Assembly: GCA_017461565.1 (NCBI GenBank) | Contig: JAFTXQ010000003.1 | Location: 1 to 64,000 of the forward strand | DNA: 64,000 nucleotides | From: Oscillospiraceae bacterium | GTDB lineage: Bacteria; Bacillota; Clostridia; Oscillospirales; Ruminococcaceae | Direction: 5' to 3' | Part shown: positions 1-7,958 of the stretch, piece by piece | Layout of the letters: each line of letters begins with the position of its first letter | Numbering within the stretch: the first letter of the stretch is position 1 | Notes under the pieces: generated by a model | The model's input: the letters and a program-made list of their open reading frames with translations, nothing else | Database searches by the model: none | What the model was told of the DNA's origin: nothing | Made by a program: the position numbers and the translations under genes

Positions 1-50
1 CATTATAATAAGGCAGTACCCTGTGAACGTGAGCGTTTTTACGTTGCCAT

Positions 51-88
51 TTAATAAAGAGCGTTCCTTTCGGAACGCTCTTTATTAA
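51..88. terminator. hairpin terminator downstream of tRNA-Leu
   Basis: A perfect 17-bp stem (51-67 with 72-88) with a four-base loop and A/T-rich flanks lies just after the 3' end of the minus-strand tRNA. It can work in both directions. The first 50 bases of the window contain no feature I can support. Confidence 0.8.
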
Positions 89-91
89 ATA

Positions 92-174
92 TGGTACGGG
101 TGACAGGACTTGAACCTGCACGATTGCTCGCTAGAACCTAAATCTAGTGCGTCTGCCAATTTCGCCACACCCGC
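92..174 (-). tRNA. tRNA-Leu (anticodon TAG)
   Basis: On the minus strand the sequence folds as a class II tRNA. The acceptor arm GCGGGTG pairs with CACCCGT, discriminator A is followed by an encoded CCA, the T arm carries GGTTCAAGTCC, and there is a long variable arm. The anticodon loop reads TAG inside the stem CTAGA/TCTAG, so it decodes CUA-type leucine codons. A consensus promoter lies upstream and a strong hairpin terminator follows. Confidence 0.95.
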
Positions 175-184
175 ATATGTTAAT

Positions 185-213
185 ATTATAACAGAACTAT
201 CCCGAGATGTCAA
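185..213 (-). promoter_or_regulatory. consensus promoter of tRNA-Leu(TAG)
   Basis: On the minus strand TTGACA (208-213) and TATAAT (185-190) are separated by exactly 17 bp, a perfect sigma-A promoter. It places the start a few bases before the tRNA, as expected for a strong stable-RNA promoter. Confidence 0.9.
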
Positions 214-227
214 GCACTGAAAAGCAA

Positions 228-249
228 AGCGGCGAAAAATCTCGCCGCT
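228..249 (-). terminator. terminator of the patatin-like gene
   Basis: An 8-bp GC-rich stem (228-235 with 242-249), followed on the minus strand by a T-rich run, lies directly after the stop codon of the patatin-like gene and before the tRNA promoter. Confidence 0.65.
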
Positions 250-255
250 GTAAAG

Positions 256-1119
256 TCAGATATTAACAGGAATCGTCTCATTCCACTTAAGGAAATCTAT
301 AAATCTGCTGTCCATCAGGGTGTAGCCGTGTCTATAGAAATCCAGCACCTTTTTCATATCCTTTTCAAATTTAGAAACAGGAGTTGTTTCTGGACGGATG
401 ATATAAGCCGTTCCGTCACGCTGCATCTTCTCCATAAGCTGTTTGTTCTTTTCGTAACGCTCTACACGGGTCATGCACGCCTCAACGAAGGCGGGATAGT
501 CCTTGTACATCGCATTTATAACGCCCTTGAATTTTCGGTAGTCTGTAGGTGCTACGTTGCCTTCAGGCTTTGTCAACACGATGACCACCTTGTCGCAGCC
601 CATCTCCAGTGCTCTTTCTATCGGTATTGAGTCTGCAATGCTTCCGTCGAGATAGTGCTTTCCGTCAAACTCAACAGGCTCGCACAGCATGGGAATGGAG
701 CAGGTCGCTTTGCATATTGTAAGCAGACGACGTTCATCGCAGGGCTCGGAAAGGTATTCAGCTTCTCCCGTCTCGCAGCAGGTGCAGGCGTATTCTGTGA
801 CGATATCGCTACCGAAATATGTATTAAAGTCAAAAGGGAACTGCTTATATGGGTATTCGTAGCACATCTTATCTAGGTTGATTATCTTTTTGCTTTCCCA
901 GAATTGATGCAGACCGTAATAAGATTCTTCCTTTGGTGCGGTCATCAGGCGGCAGGTCCTTCCTGTCTGCCTTGAACGGTAGCTCATAGCGTTTCCGCCG
1001 CCAGCTGATACTCCTATAACATAGGGCAGATATATTCCGTTTTCCATCAAGCGGTCAAGCACGCCTGCGGTGAAAATGCCACGTATAGCGCCGCCCTCAA
1101 GGATCAGTCCTGTTTTCAT
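256..1119 (-). CDS. patatin-like phospholipase family protein
   Basis: The 287-residue cytoplasmic protein belongs to the patatin-like acyl hydrolases (bacterial YjjU/RssA-type). What shows it: an N-terminal glycine-rich oxyanion segment (EGGAIRGIFTAG, about 9-19), the nucleophile elbow GVSAG with Ser38, and the DGS motif with Asp158 that completes the Ser-Asp dyad. No signal peptide or membrane segment is visible. These enzymes hydrolyse acyl esters of lipids; the substrate here is unknown. It is a single gene with a Shine-Dalgarno-like AAAGGAG about 14 bases before the ATG and a hairpin terminator after it. I found no convincing promoter upstream. Confidence 0.88.
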   Translation of the reverse strand: MKTGLILEGGAIRGIFTAGVLDRLMENGIYLPYVIGVSAGGGNAMSYRSRQTGRTCRLMTAPKEESYYGLHQFWESKKIINLDKMCYEYPYKQFPFDFNTYFGSDIVTEYACTCCETGEAEYLSEPCDERRLLTICKATCSIPMLCEPVEFDGKHYLDGSIADSIPIERALEMGCDKVVIVLTKPEGNVAPTDYRKFKGVINAMYKDYPAFVEACMTRVERYEKNKQLMEKMQRDGTAYIIRPETTPVSKFEKDMKKVLDFYRHGYTLMDSRFIDFLKWNETIPVNI

Positions 1120-1266
1120 CGGCTTTATCCGCTCCTTTCTGCAAGAAACACTTTTTCATATTATCACAGATAATTATATCACCCTTAAATTAATTTTATG
1201 TTAACTTTGGATATGCCGTCTATATTGCATTCCTGATGCGTATACAAGCATTTGACAACACAAAAA

Positions 1267-1288
1267 CCCCCATCCGTCAGGATGGGGG
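1267..1288 (-). terminator. rho-independent terminator of the solute-binding protein gene
   Basis: A 9-bp perfect stem of C5/G5 type (1267-1275 with 1280-1288), GTCA loop, followed on the minus strand by TTTTTG. It lies 32 bases after the stop codon of the binding-protein gene. Confidence 0.9.
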
Positions 1289-1319
1289 TAAAGCTTATTC
1301 TGCTTTGTTAAGCTATTGA

Positions 1320-2837
1320 TTACATATTAGCGATGTACTCGTTGATCTCGTCAATAGCTGCCTGGATTGCAGGCTCATGCTCTGCACGGAGCTGTGTGTA
1401 GGACTGGTCGCCTGTCAGGTAAACCAGGTTTGTCAGAGACTGAACAGGGTTCTCTGTTGCGGATGCGTCGGAAACCTCACCGAGACCGCCCTTGAAGTCG
1501 AACTTGGGAGTCAGGGGGCTGGAGCCGTCCAGTGTTGTCCAAGCGAAGATATCCTCAAGGTTGTTGTTTGTCCAGTTGTACTTCTCCTTCTGCTGAGCGA
1601 GAGCAGCCTCTCTTACAGAGGGATCCTGAGAAGCGGTTACGCAGCAGTCAAGCCATGCTGCTACACCGGGCTCGTTTGTGGAACCCTTTACCCACATCAG
1701 GGAGTCCTGCTTAGCAGTTACATAGTGTGCGTCTGCCTGAGGATCTCTGGGGAAAGGAACAACGTTGATCTCGTCGTCTTCCCAAGCGTACTTCTTAGCG
1801 TACAGGCTGAGTGTGGACTCAAATACCCATGTGCCGCCGTCTGCATAGAACAGAACGCTACCGTCTGCCCAAGCCTTGGGGTTAACGTTCCAGCCGTTAA
1901 GCTCATGTCTGGGGTAACGCAGATTCTCCTTCTGGAGAACTGTCAGCATATTTTCCTCTGCACGCTCAACTGCGGGATCGTGCAGGTTGTTGATAACCTG
2001 TGTGCCATCGCTGCCTACCATGGGAACGCCTGTGGAGATCATAAAGTCATTCTCGGGGTTGTAGCCGTCGATAACGTATCTGCCCTCACCGCTGTCCTGG
2101 AAGGAGCGAGCCATCTCAAGGAATGTATCCCATGTCCACTCGCCGTTGTTGAACAGTGTTCTGGGATCGTCAAGACCAGCCTCTTCAATAACGCTCTTGC
2201 GGTAGTACATGATATTGTTCATGGAGATCTCATAGAATGCGCAGTAATACTTACCACCCAGCTTGAACTGCTCCATCATTTCCTTTGCGCCTTCCCACTT
2301 GCCGTTGTCAAGATTAACAACGGTGTCGATAGCCTGATATCTGCCCTTCAGCACGCCGTAGGGGAAGTCCAGGATCTCAAAGGGGAACAGGTCGGGAGAA
2401 TCACCCGAAGAAATAGCTGTTGCCAGCTTGTCGTAACGCTCCTGATAGCCAACGTTTGTGTAGTCGAAGATACGACCGTCACGCTCTGCGTACTTACCTG
2501 TGGTGGGAATACCGTATGTATTCTTGAACAGGATAGCTGCGGGAGTTGTCTCATCGATATCCCACCAAGCCATCCACTCGATTCTCTCGGTAACCTCGAG
2601 ATCGGGGTTGTCAAGCTTTGTGACATCGATCTGCTCTACTGCATTGTTAACATCCTCATCCTCGGAGAATGTGGTAGTGGTCTGGCTTGTCTGGGGAGCG
2701 CTTGCGCCGCCGTCAGAAGTGAGACCGCTGTTGTTGCCTGTGCTGCCGTTGTTAACTGTGCCCTCGTCACAAGCTGTCAGAGACAGGATGGACGCAGCCG
2801 CTAACACGCCGGCGAGAAGTGCTTTCATTTTTTTCAT
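1320..2837 (-). CDS. ABC transporter extracellular solute-binding lipoprotein (family 1, sugar-type)
   Basis: The mature product is a roughly 505-residue lipoprotein that should capture a carbohydrate outside the cell for an ABC importer. The start chosen is the ATG at 2837, preceded by GGAGGTACACC; longer in-frame starts lack a ribosome site and would bury the signal peptide. Residues 1-22 are a lipoprotein signal peptide (LSLTAC), followed by a Ser/Gly/Thr/Asn-rich linker and an extracellular solute-binding fold. The codons are strongly biased, suggesting high expression. No permease or ATPase gene lies next to it, so its transporter must be encoded elsewhere. The ligand cannot be told from the sequence. 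Confidence 0.85.
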   Translation of the reverse strand: MKKMKALLAGVLAAASILSLTACDEGTVNNGSTGNNSGLTSDGGASAPQTSQTTTTFSEDEDVNNAVEQIDVTKLDNPDLEVTERIEWMAWWDIDETTPAAILFKNTYGIPTTGKYAERDGRIFDYTNVGYQERYDKLATAISSGDSPDLFPFEILDFPYGVLKGRYQAIDTVVNLDNGKWEGAKEMMEQFKLGGKYYCAFYEISMNNIMYYRKSVIEEAGLDDPRTLFNNGEWTWDTFLEMARSFQDSGEGRYVIDGYNPENDFMISTGVPMVGSDGTQVINNLHDPAVERAEENMLTVLQKENLRYPRHELNGWNVNPKAWADGSVLFYADGGTWVFESTLSLYAKKYAWEDDEINVVPFPRDPQADAHYVTAKQDSLMWVKGSTNEPGVAAWLDCCVTASQDPSVREAALAQQKEKYNWTNNNLEDIFAWTTLDGSSPLTPKFDFKGGLGEVSDASATENPVQSLTNLVYLTGDQSYTQLRAEHEPAIQAAIDEINEYIANM

Positions 2838-2903
2838 GGTGTACCTCCATAAAGTAATTTTGTTGTTAACAAATGAAAACTTCCGATTTGTGTTATCATA
2901 TTT

Positions 2904-2932
2904 ATTATACAAGAATTCAGCCCTAATTTCAA
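2904..2932 (-). promoter_or_regulatory. promoter of the solute-binding protein gene
   Basis: TTGAAA (2927-2932) and TATAAT (2904-2909) on the minus strand, 17 bp apart, about 70 bases before the ATG at 2837. The leader between them contains the near-palindrome TTGTTAACAA, a possible operator. The rest of the 2838-3153 gap holds only the ychF promoter. Confidence 0.8.
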
Positions 2933-3082
2933 TATTTATTTTATACAATATTTACACTGCTTTTTGTGCAGTATCCCACAGAGTGGATGGCTTAATTTAC
3001 TTAAATTAGGCAACATTATTACTTGAACCTGTAACGAATTACCTAATTTCCGCCGATATTTGCTGTACATTAATAATAGGAC

Positions 3083-3111
3083 TTGAAAAAAAACTCAAAA
3101 AGTGATAGAAT
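3083..3111 (+). promoter_or_regulatory. promoter of ychF
   Basis: TTGAAA (3083-3088), a 17-bp spacer and TAGAAT (3106-3111). The ribosome site AAAGAGG lies further down, just before the ychF ATG. Confidence 0.75.
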
Positions 3112-3153
3112 AGATTTATAATTGTATTTTTATAAAAGAAAGAGGTTTACCGA

Positions 3154-4248
3154 ATGAAATTAGGAATGGTAGGTCTGCCGAATGTCGGCAAAAGCACACT
3201 GTTTAACGCACTCACAAACGCAGGTGCAGAGTCTGCGAATTATCCTTTCTGCACCATTGAGCCCAATGTCGGTATAGTTTCCGTCCCCGATGAGAGACTG
3301 GACGTTCTTGCAAAAATGTATGATCCTGAGAAATTCACTCCCGCAACGCTGGAGTTTGTTGATATCGCAGGTCTTGTAAAGGGCGCATCCAAGGGCGAGG
3401 GTCTCGGAAACAAGTTCCTTTCAAACATACGTGAGGTTGATGCTATTGTCCACGTTGTACGCTGCTTCAATGATGACAACATCATCCACGTTGACGGAAG
3501 CATCGGCGCAGCAAGAGATATAGAGACCATAAACCTTGAGCTGATATTTTCCGATATCGAGATACTGGAGCGCCGCCTTGACCGAACAAAGAAGCTGATG
3601 AAGGGCGACAAGAGCCTGCAGAAAGAGGTGGATTTCCTGGAGTCGCTCATTGAGCATCTCAGCAATGGCAAGTCCGCAAGAAGCTATGATTACAGTGATG
3701 ATGAAAGAGATATAATCAAAAGCTCCCCTCTGCTCTCCTACAAGCCTGTCATTTATGCGGCAAACCTGTCCGAAGCTGATTTTACGGGCGATATAAACAA
3801 CAACGAGCAATACAAGGCAGTATGTGCAATTGCAGCGGAGGAGCACGCAGAGGTGCTTCCTATCTGTGCACAGATAGAAGCGGAGATATCCGATATGGAT
3901 GATGAGGACAAGGCTATGTTCCTTTCAGACCTGAATCTTGAGTCCTCAGGTCTTGCGAGAATAATCAAGACGGGATACCGTCTGCTTGGTCTGATCTCCT
4001 ATCTTACCGCAGGACCTCAGGAGGTACGTGCCTGGACCATCACAAACGGCACAAAGGCTCCTCAGGCAGCCGGCAAGATCCACACAGATTTTGAAAAAGG
4101 CTTTATCCGTGCAGAGATAGTGGCGTTTGATGATCTTGTTTCCTGTGGCAGCATGGCTGCGGCAAAGGAAAAAGGTCTTGTTCGCCTTGAGGGCAAGGAG
4201 TATGTAATGAAGGACGGCGATGTAACGCTGTTCCGCTTCAATGTGTAA
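3154..4248 (+). CDS. ychF: redox-sensitive ribosome-binding ATPase YchF (Ola1 family)
   Basis: The 364-residue length matches the family (about 363). The P-loop GLPNVGKS is at residues 7-14. The G4 motif is NLSE instead of NKxD, the known signature that turns this Obg-family member into an ATPase. A TGS domain forms the C-terminus (from about 280, ending FRFNV). YchF binds ribosomes and modulates stress responses. It has its own promoter, and a NERD-domain gene follows after 29 bases, so the two are probably co-transcribed. Start supported by AAGAGG eight bases upstream. Confidence 0.97.
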   Translation: MKLGMVGLPNVGKSTLFNALTNAGAESANYPFCTIEPNVGIVSVPDERLDVLAKMYDPEKFTPATLEFVDIAGLVKGASKGEGLGNKFLSNIREVDAIVHVVRCFNDDNIIHVDGSIGAARDIETINLELIFSDIEILERRLDRTKKLMKGDKSLQKEVDFLESLIEHLSNGKSARSYDYSDDERDIIKSSPLLSYKPVIYAANLSEADFTGDINNNEQYKAVCAIAAEEHAEVLPICAQIEAEISDMDDEDKAMFLSDLNLESSGLARIIKTGYRLLGLISYLTAGPQEVRAWTITNGTKAPQAAGKIHTDFEKGFIRAEIVAFDDLVSCGSMAAAKEKGLVRLEGKEYVMKDGDVTLFRFNV

Positions 4249-4277
4249 AAGATCATCATTAAGTAAACGAGGTAGGC

Positions 4278-5018
4278 ATGAATAAAGTAATCAACGGGAG
4301 AAACGCAAACAACAAAAAAGTTATAGCGCTTTTTGTTGCGCAGGTAGTTATGGGTGTTATGCCCGTGCTGCTGCTTATTGCATTTGTATGGTTACAGCTG
4401 TACAACACTCCGCTGATCGCAGCAGTTTTTATTGTGCTTATCTTTCTTTGCAACGTTGCCTACATGATACTGGCACGCCATTACAGCGTGCTAAATTCGG
4501 GAATAAAGGGCGAAAAACGGCTGTATCGTGCAGTGAAAAAGCTCCGTGGAAACAATATAATCTTCCGTAATCTGCCTATCCGCTACAAGCGTGGACGTTC
4601 GGAGCTGGATCTTCTTATAATCAGCCACAAGGGCATAATCATCGTTGAGGTAAAAAACCACTCGGGTACTATATCTGGTGGCTGGAAATCAGATAAATGG
4701 GTACAGAAAAAGCACTACCGGGACGGTAAGACCACACAGCAGGAGATGGATAATCCAATAAAGCAGATGCGCCGTCAGCGTGACATCGTTAAGAGCATCC
4801 TCAACGCTTCGGGCGAAAATGTATGGATCGATACGGTGTTGTATTTCTCCTCGCCGAATGCGAAGCTGAAGCTCTCGCTGAGAGAAAGCGATTATGTCTG
4901 CTCCAGCGACGCCGAGCTGCTGAGCTTTCTTGAAGCGTACAGCGGCGGTGAAACTCTATCGATGTCCCGTATGCAGAAGATAGCCGAGATAATGAAGAAA
5001 GCCTCGGGCGAAATATGA
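4278..5018 (+). CDS. membrane-anchored NERD domain protein
   Basis: The 246-residue protein has two hydrophobic helices near the N-terminus (about 15-43 and 46-66). A NERD (nuclease-related) domain follows: an Asp in SELDLLI and the EVKN motif in IIIVEVKNHSG fit the metal-binding core of PD-(D/E)XK-like nucleases. The C-terminal 90 residues are helical and basic. Placement behind ychF and a hairpin terminator after it suggest a two-gene unit. NERD proteins are presumed to process nucleic acids, but few have been tested, so nuclease activity is an inference. Start: ATG after CGAGGTAGGC. Confidence 0.85.
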   Translation: MNKVINGRNANNKKVIALFVAQVVMGVMPVLLLIAFVWLQLYNTPLIAAVFIVLIFLCNVAYMILARHYSVLNSGIKGEKRLYRAVKKLRGNNIIFRNLPIRYKRGRSELDLLIISHKGIIIVEVKNHSGTISGGWKSDKWVQKKHYRDGKTTQQEMDNPIKQMRRQRDIVKSILNASGENVWIDTVLYFSSPNAKLKLSLRESDYVCSSDAELLSFLEAYSGGETLSMSRMQKIAEIMKKASGEI

Positions 5019-5033
5019 GTCTTATGTAAATAG

Positions 5034-5073
5034 AAAAGATCCGCTTCAGCGAAATGCAAGAAGCGGATCTTTT
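5034..5073. terminator. bidirectional terminator between NERD and HAD genes
   Basis: A 13-bp perfect stem (5034-5046 with 5061-5073), AAAAG at one end and CTTTT at the other, sits between two convergent genes and can end transcription from both sides. Confidence 0.85.
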
Positions 5074-5077
5074 ATGT

Positions 5078-5734
5078 TCATAAACATTCATCCAGTATTA
5101 TTTTTTTCAGCTCATCTGCACTGCCTGCGATGTGCGTCGGGCAACAAGCCGAAAGCTCTTCATAGCTGCGGAAGCCCCACAGCACTGCACAGCTATCCAG
5201 TCCTGCGCTTTTTGCTGTGTGCATATCCACGTTGCTGTCGCCCACATAGAGCGCTTGTGCCCTGTCAATATCAAAGCGGAGGCAAAGTTCAAGTGCAGCC
5301 TCGGGCGAAGGCTTTGCAGGAAATCCCGCTCCGTATCCGATAAGATCACGGACGCTGTCACCAAACGATGCTTTCAGCAGTTCAGCGGAAAACTCATGCG
5401 CTTTATTAGTATTTACAGCGCAGATCACGCCTGCTTCACCCAGTTGTGCAAGTAGCTCTCTCATACCTTCGTAAGGAACGGTCCTGTCGGATTTGTGTGC
5501 GGAGTAGTATTCGTTGAAAATTTCGTGCGCCTTTTCAAATTCCTGTTCAGTGTGTCCATCGGGAAGTATGCGGTGTATCAGCTTGGGGATTCCGTTTCCT
5601 ACGAAGAGCTTGTAGGCCTCTGTCTCGTGGACGGGCTTTCCCATCTGCGCAAGCGCATGATTTCCCGCAGCGGCAAGATCGCCGAGCGTGTTTAGAAGTG
5701 TACCGTCAAGATCGAATATAACTAATTTATACAT
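5078..5734 (-). CDS. HAD family hydrolase, phosphoglycolate phosphatase-like
   Basis: About 218 residues from the ATG at 5734, which is preceded by GGTGGAG; an in-frame ATG 18 bases upstream would overlap the previous gene. HAD motif I is FDLDGTLLNT near the N-terminus, with DLDGT carrying the nucleophile and acid/base aspartates. Motif II is the Asn/Thr of AVNTNK. Motifs III/IV are KPSPEAA and YVGDSNVDM. The helical cap between motifs I and II fits the Gph/PgpP subfamily. It removes phosphate from a small metabolite, possibly 2-phosphoglycolate; the substrate is not certain. It follows a small membrane protein gene after 10 bases. Confidence 0.85.
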   Translation of the reverse strand: MYKLVIFDLDGTLLNTLGDLAAAGNHALAQMGKPVHETEAYKLFVGNGIPKLIHRILPDGHTEQEFEKAHEIFNEYYSAHKSDRTVPYEGMRELLAQLGEAGVICAVNTNKAHEFSAELLKASFGDSVRDLIGYGAGFPAKPSPEAALELCLRFDIDRAQALYVGDSNVDMHTAKSAGLDSCAVLWGFRSYEELSACCPTHIAGSADELKKIILDECL

Positions 5735-5744
5735 TGCTCCACCA

Positions 5745-6044
5745 TCAGCCATTCAGATTCATATTGAAGAAAGTGCCTATTCCGAAGGTTATCACCCAAA
5801 GGGCGCCTGTAAGGTATGTAAGTCCTGCAAGCATCGGGCTTCCCGAGACCTCGGTACGGGTACCCTTTCCCTCGCCTGTTGCAAGGATATTCGTCAGCAG
5901 GCAACCTGCTACAGCAAGTACCAGTCCCACGGTAGTGAGCCATTGCGGACCTATACCGCAGAGATAGATTATGTTCAGCACTGTTGCCGCAATAAGCAGT
6001 ATATTGAACAACAGTTGTATACGGTCAAATTTTGTGAATTTCAT
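5745..6044 (-). CDS. small three-helix membrane protein, function unknown
   Basis: The start chosen is the ATG at 6044 (99 residues), because AAAGGAGAC lies immediately upstream; a longer in-frame ATG at 6119 has no ribosome site. The protein shows three hydrophobic segments (around residues 10-28, 34-50 and 72-94) with a short Gly/Thr-rich loop. I do not recognise a family. It is the first gene of a two-gene unit with the HAD phosphatase, and its promoter is back to back with that of the GH130 operon. Confidence 0.7.
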   Translation of the reverse strand: MKFTKFDRIQLLFNILLIAATVLNIIYLCGIGPQWLTTVGLVLAVAGCLLTNILATGEGKGTRTEVSGSPMLAGLTYLTGALWVITFGIGTFFNMNLNG

Positions 6045-6128
6045 TTTGTCTCCTTTTCTTTGCAGAAACTTTGATGCCTGTGTGAAACCAGGAATATATG
6101 TCCGCTTCTTCGTTTTCACAACACATAT

Positions 6129-6157
6129 ATTATACCCCTGAAAAATCCTGCTGTCAA
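6129..6157 (-). promoter_or_regulatory. consensus promoter for the small membrane protein/HAD unit
   Basis: On the minus strand TTGACA (6152-6157) and TATAAT (6129-6134) are separated by 17 bp. Its -35 box lies two bases from the -35 box of the oppositely directed GH130 promoter. Confidence 0.85.
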
Positions 6158-6159
6158 CC

Positions 6160-6188
6160 TTGAAATATATCTCAATATATGCTATAAT
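6160..6188 (+). promoter_or_regulatory. promoter of the GH130-to-GH26-like gene series
   Basis: TTGAAA (6160-6165), 17 bp, TATAAT (6183-6188). It is the only good promoter I can see for the eight genes packed behind GH130 up to 17087. Confidence 0.85.
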
Positions 6189-6228
6189 AATAAAGTATAT
6201 AGTTTATTAAGAAAGGAACATATTATTT

Positions 6229-7416
6229 ATGTTGACCAGAGAAGAATTTGACAGACAGCTTGCAAAGCTGTCAAACGAGCAGGAGCAGCTTATCCGCCGC
6301 CCCAACCCCAAGAGTGATTTTTACAACGGCATATATGACCGTTATGAAAACCCTGTACTTACAGCTGCGCACGCACCTATCATCTGGAGATATGATCTCT
6401 CTTACAATGATAATCCCAATCTTATGGAGCGCCTTGGGATCAATGCTGTGATGAACAGCGGCGCTATCTACCTCAACGGCAAGTACTGCCTTGTTGCAAG
6501 AGTAGAGGGCAACGATCGCAAGAGCTTCTTTGCTGTTGCGGAAAGCGACAAGCCCACAGAGGGCTTCCGCTTCAGAGATTATCCCGTGATACTTCCCGAC
6601 ACCTGCCCCGAAGAGACCAATGTATATGATATGCGCCTTACCCAGCACGAAGACGGCTGGATATACGGCGTGTTCTGTTCTGAGAGCAAGGATACAGAGT
6701 CCAACGACCTTTCCGCTGCCAATGCACAGGCAGGAATAGTGCGCACAAAGGATCTTGTGACATGGGAGCGTCTGCCCAACCTTATCTCAAAATCTCCCCA
6801 GCAGAGAAACGTGGTGCTTCATCCCGAATTCGTTGACGGAAAGTACGCATTCTATACCCGTCCGCAGGATGATTTTATCTCTACAGGTTCGGGCGGAGGC
6901 GTCTGCTTCGCACTGTGCGAGGATATAACAAATCCTGTTCTTTGTACAGAAGAAGTAGTGGTAAGCCCCAGAGTATATCATACTATTACCGAAGTCAAAA
7001 ATGGCGCAGGCGCCGTTCCGATAAAGACCCCCAAGGGCTGGATACACATTGCCCACGGCGTAAGAAATACCGCAGCAGGTCTGCGTTATGTTATCTATGT
7101 TTTCGCAACCGATCTGAACGATCCCAAGAAGCTTATCGCTTCCCCCTCAGGTCTGTTCATTGCGCCTCAGGGAGAGGAGCGTGTCGGAGACGTTTCCAAT
7201 GTTGCCTTCACAAACGGAGCCATTGTCCGTGAAAACGGCGAGGTATATATCTATTATGCTTCCTCCGACACAAGACTGCACGTTGCTTCCACTACTATTG
7301 AGAAGCTGATGGACTACACCTTCAACACGCCTTCAGACCCGCTTCGCTCCGCCGACTGCGTAAAGCAGCGCTGCGAGCTTATTTCAAAGAACCTTGGCGG
7401 GGAGAAGAAGATATGA
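6229..7416 (+). CDS. 4-O-beta-D-mannosyl-D-glucose phosphorylase (GH130)
   Basis: The 395-residue, signal-less protein matches GH130 subfamily 1, the mannosylglucose phosphorylases typified by RaMP1 of R. albus. They phosphorolyse Man-beta-1,4-Glc to mannose 1-phosphate and glucose in the cytoplasm, the last step of beta-mannan use after epimerisation of mannobiose. Visible features: the five-bladed beta-propeller pattern, the conserved NVYDMR segment with the presumed general acid Asp134, and basic phosphate-binding residues. AAAGGAAC precedes the ATG. The 3' end overlaps the NUDIX gene by four bases. No epimerase or permease is adjacent. Subfamily assignment is from memory of the family and needs alignment. 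Confidence 0.88.
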   Translation: MLTREEFDRQLAKLSNEQEQLIRRPNPKSDFYNGIYDRYENPVLTAAHAPIIWRYDLSYNDNPNLMERLGINAVMNSGAIYLNGKYCLVARVEGNDRKSFFAVAESDKPTEGFRFRDYPVILPDTCPEETNVYDMRLTQHEDGWIYGVFCSESKDTESNDLSAANAQAGIVRTKDLVTWERLPNLISKSPQQRNVVLHPEFVDGKYAFYTRPQDDFISTGSGGGVCFALCEDITNPVLCTEEVVVSPRVYHTITEVKNGAGAVPIKTPKGWIHIAHGVRNTAAGLRYVIYVFATDLNDPKKLIASPSGLFIAPQGEERVGDVSNVAFTNGAIVRENGEVYIYYASSDTRLHVASTTIEKLMDYTFNTPSDPLRSADCVKQRCELISKNLGGEKKI

Positions 7417-7943
7417 CGGAATATTTCGATCTTTATACCGCCGACCGAAAAGCGATCGGGAAAAAGATACAGCGAGGGGCGCCTATTCCTAAAGGCGAAT
7501 ATCACATCGTGGTGCAGATAATGACAGTAAATGACAACGGCGAGATACTGTTGACTCAACGTGTACCCGAAAAGACCAGTGGCGGCAGATGGGAATGCTC
7601 GGGAGGCTGTGCGGTCAGCGGAGAAACAAGTGTCGAAGCGGCTATCCGAGAGCTCCGTGAGGAAACGGGTATTTACGCATCTCCCGAGGAAGTGCGGCTG
7701 GAGTGGTCACTTACGACAGACAGTATGCTGAGGGACTTCTATGTCGTTAACAAAAATGTTCCGCTTGAAAGTATAAGACTGCAGTCGGCGGAGGTCTGCG
7801 CCGCAAAATGGGTGAGCCTTGAGCGTCTCGAAGAAATGATACGCTGCGGTCAGACTACACGCACTATTGCCAAATGGCTGGAGTCACGCCGTGAAAGCAT
7901 CTGCGACAGAATAACAAGTATAAAACAGCTCGCTGCAAAGTAA
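7413..7943 (+). CDS. NUDIX hydrolase
   Basis: The 176-residue protein has a full Nudix box starting at Gly65 (GCAVSGE, then RELREETGI), including the catalytic RExxEE core that binds Mg2+. The N-terminal part resembles the isopentenyl-diphosphate isomerase-like/YfcD branch. It cleaves a nucleoside diphosphate linked to another group, or a similar pyrophosphate; the substrate is unknown. The start overlaps the GH130 stop (ATGA), so it is translationally coupled, and the SecA-like gene follows after 15 bases. Confidence 0.85.
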   Translation: MTEYFDLYTADRKAIGKKIQRGAPIPKGEYHIVVQIMTVNDNGEILLTQRVPEKTSGGRWECSGGCAVSGETSVEAAIRELREETGIYASPEEVRLEWSLTTDSMLRDFYVVNKNVPLESIRLQSAEVCAAKWVSLERLEEMIRCGQTTRTIAKWLESRRESICDRITSIKQLAAK

Positions 7944-7958
7944 ATATCGGAGGAAAAA

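Noticed and set aside
1377-2804. A 475-codon plus-strand frame antisense to the solute-binding protein gene
   Set aside because: Same reason: codon-bias shadow, Cys/Val-rich product, no signals.
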